Shown here: positions 59,891-64,000 of the stretch, piece by piece
Layout: each line of letters starts with the position of its first letter
Position numbering within the stretch: the stretch's first letter is position 1
DNA from: Actinopolyspora xinjiangensis
Lineage (GTDB): Bacteria > Actinomycetota > Actinomycetes > Mycobacteriales > Pseudonocardiaceae
Assembly (NCBI RefSeq): GCF_900104475.1
Contig: NZ_FNJR01000012.1
Coordinates: 1-64,000, forward strand
Length of the DNA: 64,000 nt
Reading direction: 5' to 3'
Notes under the pieces: model-generated
Told to the model about the DNA's origin: nothing
Database searches by the model: none
The model's input: only the letters and a program-made list of their open reading frames with translations
Translations under genes and position numbers: made by a program

Positions 59891-60168
59891 AGTTGCCCTT
59901 CTATCTCGTCTTTGATTTTGGCGATGAGCCCGATCGAGTCTTCCGGGGTCATCGTCAGTTGTTGCAGGGCGGTCGCCGCCGTATCGTACGCGGCAACATC
60001 CCTACTCTTGTGCAAGAACGTGGTCGAGTGGAAGTTCTCGACGTGCACGATCGGTGCTGACGTGGGGAAGTGGAAGACGAGGAACGCACCTGAAAAGCCA
60101 CTCTCAAGAAGAACACCTCGGGCGACTCCGACCAGCAGAACGGCATCGAGGCCCTGTTCTGATCGGAT
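59887..60168 (-). pseudogene. Scr1/DUF5753 regulator remnant, cassette 2
   Basis: An open stretch of 93 codons without a start, beginning near IRSEQGLDAVLL. It contains FLVFHFPTSAPIVHVENFHS, then TALQQLTMTPEDSIGLIAK and ends EIEGQL. This is the C-terminal third of a DUF5753 regulator; the HTH and most of the sensor domain are gone. It is nearly identical to the cassette 3 remnant, so the truncation predates or was copied by duplication. Confidence 0.75.
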
Positions 60169-60333
60169 GTCCGGCTGACCGGCAGCGAAGCCGTGACCGA
60201 TCGGGCGACCGGGCTCGCTGCCACAGTCGGGTTCGCTGATTGCGGGCCAGCGTGGGTGCTTGGTCGGCTAGGGTGATCGTGAGCGTGTGGGGTCGTGCAC
60301 GGTGAGCGTGTCTGTGGTGTGAAGGGAGTCGTG

Positions 60334-60753
60334 ATGGCGGAGCTGAATGCTGATCCGTCGGGTTTCGTGGGTGCTGGGGCGGCGTTGCAGTCGATCCGGG
60401 ACGAGAACTCCTGGATCCAGCAGCAGATCTCGGGCGGCGGGCTGAGCATGGAGCCCCAAGCCGCCGACGACGCGGCTGCTGTGTACGAACGCGAAGCCCT
60501 GGAAGCTGATCGTCTGGCAGAAGATGCTGTCCGGTTGCAGCAGGTTCCTGGCTTGGGCGATTATAGCTCAGGGCAACAGCTAGCTGCCAAGTTCGGCCAG
60601 AAAGCGACTAACGGTTCCACTGGCGCAGCTGATTTGCTGAAACAGTTCGCTGACGAGTTGCGCCGCAAGGCGGATCTGTTCAAGCAGGCGAAAAAGAACT
60701 ATCAGGATACCGACGAGCAGATTTCCGGCGATCTGCGGAGGGGTGCGCAGTGA
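60334..60753 (+). CDS. Small helical protein with YxxxD signal, cassette 3
   Basis: A 139-residue paralog, starting MAELNADPSGFVGAG, the only copy with Leu-Asn in place of Gln-Ser. The middle reads YEREALEADRLAEDAVRLQQ and the C-terminus KKNYQDTDEQISGDL, keeping YxxxD. ATG lies 65 nt after the TAGGGT box (60269-60274), and its stop overlaps the lipoprotein start. Confidence 0.7.
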   Translation: MAELNADPSGFVGAGAALQSIRDENSWIQQQISGGGLSMEPQAADDAAAVYEREALEADRLAEDAVRLQQVPGLGDYSSGQQLAAKFGQKATNGSTGAADLLKQFADELRRKADLFKQAKKNYQDTDEQISGDLRRGAQ

Positions 60754-61304
60754 GGTCCTGGACACGATCGTTGTTGACGGCTGTTGCCGGAGTGACACTG
60801 GTTGGTGTGGCCGGATGCTCGCCCGGAGGAGCAGCCGACGGTGGTTCAGGAGACCCGTCGGGTTCGACGATCTCTTCTTCACCGAGGGATAGCTTGGCTG
60901 ATATTAAGCCGTGCGACATGCTACCTCCGGGAACTCTGAAATCGTTTGGACTTCAAGTTCCTGGTGAACTTGACAACATGTTGGAATGGGAGCCCGCCTG
61001 TGATTATCAGGGTGACCCAATCAATGTCAACATGATTAAAAATATGCGGGAGACGGTGAAATCCGCCTCAGAGAAGGATGTGTGGGCGGAGTTTGAACGT
61101 CTCCAAGTCAATGGTCGTTCTGGAGCGCGTGTCATCACTAAGGGTGCTACGAAGGCTCGAAGCTGCACCGTAATGTTCGACGCGGGGAAGGGAACCGTCC
61201 AGGTCCAGGCCAACGAAGTACGTCTCCCTGACGATGTGGACGAGTGTCAGAAGGCGTTGGAGATCGCGAGGAAGGTGGAGCCGAACGTTCCTGAGCCCGC
61301 GTGA
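60750..61304 (+). CDS. DUF3558-type lipoprotein, cassette 3
   Basis: A 184-residue lipoprotein with lipobox VGVAGC and linker SPGGAADGGSGDPSG. The domain keeps KPCDML, PACDYQGDP, DVWAEFERLQVNGRSGAR, SCTVMFD and VDECQKAL. It is the most divergent copy at KSFGLQVPGELDNMLEW. GTG/stop overlap as in the others. Confidence 0.78.
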   Translation: MRSWTRSLLTAVAGVTLVGVAGCSPGGAADGGSGDPSGSTISSSPRDSLADIKPCDMLPPGTLKSFGLQVPGELDNMLEWEPACDYQGDPINVNMIKNMRETVKSASEKDVWAEFERLQVNGRSGARVITKGATKARSCTVMFDAGKGTVQVQANEVRLPDDVDECQKALEIARKVEPNVPEPA

Positions 61305-61369
61305 GCGGGCGTTGCGGCACTATGCACCGGCAGGCGTGCCTCGGTCTTGGCGGGAGCGTCGGCGCGGGT

Positions 61370-61396
61370 AGCGCCTCCGGTGGTGTCGGAGGCGCT
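61370..61396. terminator. Bidirectional hairpin, cassette 3
   Basis: AGCGCCTCCG and CGGAGGCGCT with a GTGGTGT loop, between convergent genes. Confidence 0.72.
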
Positions 61397-61413
61397 GCGT
61401 CGCCGAAACTGTC

Positions 61414-61605
61414 TCAGCTGAACCGGTCGGTTTTGACCGCGTCCAGGAACGTCTGCCACTGCGCGCTTGTGGTGGTGAAGTAGCCGAGCGAGCGGTTCTT
61501 GGTGTCGCGGACCGCTGCGCCGTCGTTGATTCGGCCGACTTCGACGCAGCTCGTACGTTGCTGGGGTCGGCTCGATTTGCGCCAGCCTTGCGGGGGCATT
61601 GTCAT
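61414..61605 (-). CDS. DUF397 protein, cassette 3
   Basis: A 63-residue DUF397 protein of the MTMPPQGWRKSS type, with CVEVGRINDG and DTKNRSLGYFTTTS. ATG overlaps the TGA of the upstream remnant. Confidence 0.85.
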   Translation of the reverse strand: MTMPPQGWRKSSRPQQRTSCVEVGRINDGAAVRDTKNRSLGYFTTTSAQWQTFLDAVKTDRFS

Positions 61606-61883
61606 AGTTGCCTTTCCATTTCGTCTTTGATTTTGGCGATGAGCTCGATCGAGTCTTCCGGGGTCATCGTCAGTTGTTGCAGGGTGGTCGCCGCCGTATC
61701 GTACGCGGCAACATCCCTACTCTTGTGCAAGAACGTGGTCGAGTGGAAGTTCTCGACGTGCACGATCGGTGCTGACTTGGGGAAGTGGAAGACGAGGAAC
61801 GCACCTGAAAAGCCACTCTCAAGAAGAACACGTCGGGCGACTCCGGCCAGCAGAACGGCATCGAGGCCCTGTTCTGATCGGGT
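61602..61883 (-). pseudogene. Scr1/DUF5753 regulator remnant, cassette 3
   Basis: The same 93-codon remnant as cassette 2 with few changes (for example FHFPKSAPIVHVENF, EDSIELIAK, EMERQL). It has no start codon, HTH or N-terminal sensor part. Confidence 0.75.
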
Positions 61884-62048
61884 GTCCGGCTGACCGGTAG
61901 CGAAGCTGCGATCAACCTGGCGGATGGGCTCGCTGCCACAGTCGGGTCCGCTGATTGTGGGCCAGCGTGGGTGCTTGGTCGGCTAGGGTGATCGTGAGCG
62001 AGTGGGGTCGTGCACGGTGAGCGTGCCTGTGGTGCGAAGGGAGTCGTG

Positions 62049-62468
62049 ATGGCGGAGCAGAGTGCGGATGCGTCCGGTTTCGTGGGTGCTGGGGCGGCGT
62101 TGCAGTCGATCCGGGACGAGAACTCCTGGATCCAGCAGCAGATCTCCGGCGGCGGCCTGAGCATGGAACCCCAAGCCGCCGACAAGGCAGCCGAGGTGTA
62201 CTTGCGCGAAGCCGGGAAAGTCGACGAACTTATCGACGCTGCTATTGGCCTTCAGCAGGTACCAGGTCTCGGGGCCTACACCTCTGGGCAGCAGTTGGCG
62301 GCCAAGTTCGGGAACAAGGCCCGTAACGGCTCGAACGGTGCGGCTGATCTGCTTGAACAGTTTGCTGATGAGCTGCGGCGTAAGGCGGATCTGTTCAAGC
62401 AGGCGAAGAAGAACTATCAGGCTACCGATGAACAGGCTGCCGATGATCTGCGAAGGGGTGCGCAGTGA
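62049..62468 (+). CDS. Small helical protein with YxxxD signal, cassette 4
   Basis: A 139-residue paralog with the conserved MAEQSADASGFVGAG start, a distinct middle (AEVYLREAGKVDELIDAAIG) and the C-terminal KKNYQATDEQAADDL signal. ATG lies 65 nt after TAGGGT (61984-61989) and follows CGAAGGGAG. Its stop overlaps the lipoprotein start. Confidence 0.7.
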   Translation: MAEQSADASGFVGAGAALQSIRDENSWIQQQISGGGLSMEPQAADKAAEVYLREAGKVDELIDAAIGLQQVPGLGAYTSGQQLAAKFGNKARNGSNGAADLLEQFADELRRKADLFKQAKKNYQATDEQAADDLRRGAQ

Positions 62469-63010
62469 AATTGTGGACACGCTCGTTGTTGACCGCTGTT
62501 GCTGGGGCGGCGTTGATTGCGGCTTCCGCATGTTCGCCGAGTGAAGGTACTGGTGACGGCTCGTCAGAGACGAGTGGGAATTCGCCTTCCAGTGAGGCAT
62601 TAGCGAGTGTTAAACCGTGCGAAATGCTTTCCTCGGATACCCTAAGTTCATTCGGGCTGGAAGTGCCGGGAAAGACCAAAAGTGAACTACCATGGAAGCC
62701 GGGTTGCTACTACGAAGGTGATCCGTTCACTGTGAGGATGGAGAAAAACACCCGTCAAACGGTGGATTCATCCGAGCAGAAATCAGTTTGGGCTGAGTTC
62801 GAGCGTCTTGAGGTCAATGGTCGTTCCGGAGCCCGAGTGATCACCAAAGGAGCAACACAGACGCGGGCTTGCGGCGTTATGTTCGATGCGGGGGAAGGGA
62901 TCGTCCAAGTCCGAGCCCGTGAGATCCGTTTGCCTGACGACGAGGATGAGTGCGCTGAGGCTTTGAAGATCGCGAAGAAGATCGAACCGAACGTTCCTGA
63001 ACCCGCGTGA
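62465..63010 (+). CDS. DUF3558-type lipoprotein, cassette 4
   Basis: A 181-residue lipoprotein with lipobox IAASAC and linker SPSEGTGDGSSETSGN, nearly that of cassette 2. The domain keeps KPCEML, PGCYYEGDP, SVWAEFERLEVNGRSGAR, ACGVMFD and EDECAEAL. GTG/stop overlap as in the others. Confidence 0.78.
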   Translation: MKLWTRSLLTAVAGAALIAASACSPSEGTGDGSSETSGNSPSSEALASVKPCEMLSSDTLSSFGLEVPGKTKSELPWKPGCYYEGDPFTVRMEKNTRQTVDSSEQKSVWAEFERLEVNGRSGARVITKGATQTRACGVMFDAGEGIVQVRAREIRLPDDEDECAEALKIAKKIEPNVPEPA

Positions 63011-63075
63011 GTGGGTGTCGCGGCACACTGTTTCGGTAGATGTTCTTTGGCTCGGCGAGAGTGAGAGCGCGGTGT

Positions 63076-63102
63076 AGCGCCTCCGGTGGTGTCGGAGGCG
63101 CT
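63076..63102. terminator. Bidirectional hairpin, cassette 4
   Basis: AGCGCCTCCG and CGGAGGCGCT with a GTGGTGT loop, between convergent genes. Confidence 0.72.
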
Positions 63103-63119
63103 GCGTCGCCGAGGCTGTT

Positions 63120-63311
63120 TCAGCTGAACCGGTCGGTTTTGACCGCGCTCAGGAACGTGTGCCACTGCGTGCTCGTGGTGGTGAAGTAGCCGAGCGAGCG
63201 GTCCTTGGTGTCGCGTACCGCCGCGCCGCCGCCGATCCGACCGACCTCGACGCAGGCCGTGTGCTTGCTTGACCGACTGGATTTACGCCAGCGCGTAACA
63301 GTTTCCGTCAC
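63120..63311 (-). CDS. DUF397 protein, cassette 4
   Basis: A 63-residue DUF397 protein of the MTETVTRWRKSSRSS type shared with cassette 1, with CVEVGRIGGG and DTKDRSLGYFTTTS. The GTG overlaps the stop of the intact regulator upstream. Confidence 0.87.
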   Translation of the reverse strand: MTETVTRWRKSSRSSKHTACVEVGRIGGGAAVRDTKDRSLGYFTTTSTQWHTFLSAVKTDRFS

Positions 63312-64000
63312 GATATGCTCTCCTCAACAGCGTCTGCACGGTCGGCGATGAAGTTCAATGAGTCTTCGGGGGTCATCGTCGCCTCGCGCAGGGTATCGAG
63401 TGCCTGGCGGTGTTCCTCAACTGCTTTGTTATCGGTGAGAAACACTGCCGAACACAGCTGCTCGAAGTGCACGATCGGTGGTGCCTTCGAGAACTCGAAC
63501 AGGACGAACTCGCCGGAGTGAGCCGGTGTCCAGCGGTTCACCATTGAGGGGAGCACGCGTACGGTCACATTCGGGAACTCCGCTGTCTTGAGCATGTGCC
63601 GTAGCTGGTCGGCCATGGTCGCTGCGTCGCAGACTCGCTCTTCGAGCGCACGCTGCATGATGATGGCCTCGAACTCCGGAGCGTTGCGGCCGATGAGGAT
63701 GTCGCGTCGACTCGCCCGCATCGCCACTCGCGATTCCAGCTCCTCGGGTGGAGCTTCGGTCATGACGGCCCGCGCGTAGTCCCCGATCTGTAGCAGTCCA
63801 GGGATGAGCAGTGGGGCGATTTCGGCGATGTACGTCGCGGTGCGTTCGTACTCGATCAACGAGACGAGCTCCTGGTGAGCACCTGGGAAGCCCGATCGTA
63901 TCCAGTTCGGATGGTGCGCTTCACGGGCTGATTCAACCAGCCGTTCCCGCTCGGAAGTGGGGAGTCCGAGAGCTACGGCGATCCCGGCGACGTCTTCTGG
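63308..64000 (-). CDS. Scr1-type XRE/DUF5753 regulator, 5' end beyond the window
   Basis: An open frame of 231 codons running off the right edge, so the N-terminal HTH is missing from view apart from its end (PEDVAGIAVALGLPTSERER). The DUF5753 domain is complete: HHPNWIRSGF, IAPLLIPGLLQIGDYARAV, RASRRDILIGRNAPEFEAII, VTVRVLPSMVNRWT, FVLFEFSKAPPIVHFE and the C-terminal EDSLNFIADRADAVEESIS. It pairs with DUF397 and probably regulates the cassettes or a neighbour beyond the edge. It is the only intact regulator in the array. Confidence 0.88.
   Translation of the reverse strand, partial: PEDVAGIAVALGLPTSERERLVESAREAHHPNWIRSGFPGAHQELVSLIEYERTATYIAEIAPLLIPGLLQIGDYARAVMTEAPPEELESRVAMRASRRDILIGRNAPEFEAIIMQRALEERVCDAATMADQLRHMLKTAEFPNVTVRVLPSMVNRWTPAHSGEFVLFEFSKAPPIVHFEQLCSAVFLTDNKAVEEHRQALDTLREATMTPEDSLNFIADRADAVEESIS

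Larger units (their letters stand above)
56663..63311 (+). repeat. Four tandem 1.7-kb cassettes
   Basis: Four direct repeats with starts of the first gene at 56863, 58634, 60334 and 62049 (spacings 1771, 1700, 1715). Each carries a leader, a 139-residue protein gene, a DUF3558-type lipoprotein gene, a bidirectional hairpin, and a convergent DUF397 gene coupled to a Scr1-type gene or its remnant. The first 45 codons of the first gene are almost identical in all units while the rest differs. The array may go on past the right window edge. Confidence 0.9.

Noticed and set aside
56663-63311. Tandem repeats as a CRISPR array
   Set aside because: The repeat units are 1.7 kb and protein-coding; no short repeats with unique spacers and no cas genes were seen.

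Overview
The window is a contiguous high-GC chromosomal segment of an actinomycete, most likely a member of the Pseudonocardiales (an Actinopolyspora- or Saccharopolyspora-like organism). The pointers are the order uvrC-rapZ-yvcK-whiA-gap-pgk-tpiA-secG-rbpA, the actinobacterial RbpA and WhiA, a PriA without helicase motifs, and several DUF397/Scr1-type regulator pairs and DUF3558-type lipoproteins. No rRNA, tRNA, integrase, transposase or CRISPR array was seen.

Bases 1-32,000 are core chromosome. They hold the 3' end of metK, a serine hydrolase, trmL, priA, a divergent polysaccharide deacetylase / DUF4015 glycosidase pair, def-fmt-rsmB (formyl-methionine and rRNA maturation), an OsmC protein, a cytosine-deaminase-like enzyme, an amino-acid permease and an F420-type oxidoreductase. 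Next come rpe-ribD-ribE-ribBA-ribH (riboflavin synthesis, with overlapping stops and starts), a PH-domain protein, a dihydroorotate-dehydrogenase-like enzyme, uvrC-rapZ-yvcK-whiA, lower glycolysis gap-pgk-tpiA, secG and rbpA. Five copies of a roughly 120-bp dispersed repeat sit between genes here and at 43.9 kb.

Bases 32,000-56,500 look like a large anti-phage island. A leftward operon encodes a 1187-residue unknown protein, a 1605-residue DEAD/DUF1998 helicase and an HrdB-like sigma-70 factor. A DndB/DGQHR-like gene (leftward) and an HTH-N6-methylase-specificity fusion (rightward) diverge from back-to-back promoters whose -35 boxes form one palindrome. Downstream on the right lie DISARM-like DrmD (SNF2 helicase) and DrmMI (adenine methylase), then a Shedu nuclease gene broken by a one-base frameshift. 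The drmA, drmB and drmC genes of DISARM are absent. The large DUF1998 helicase may take their place. I know of no named system with this combination.

Bases 56,500-64,000 hold four tandem 1.7-kb cassettes. Each has a small helical protein with a YxxxD type-VII-like secretion signal, a translationally coupled DUF3558-type lipoprotein, a shared hairpin terminator, and a convergent DUF397 gene coupled to a Scr1/DUF5753 regulator. The regulator is degraded in three cassettes and intact (to the window edge) in the fourth.
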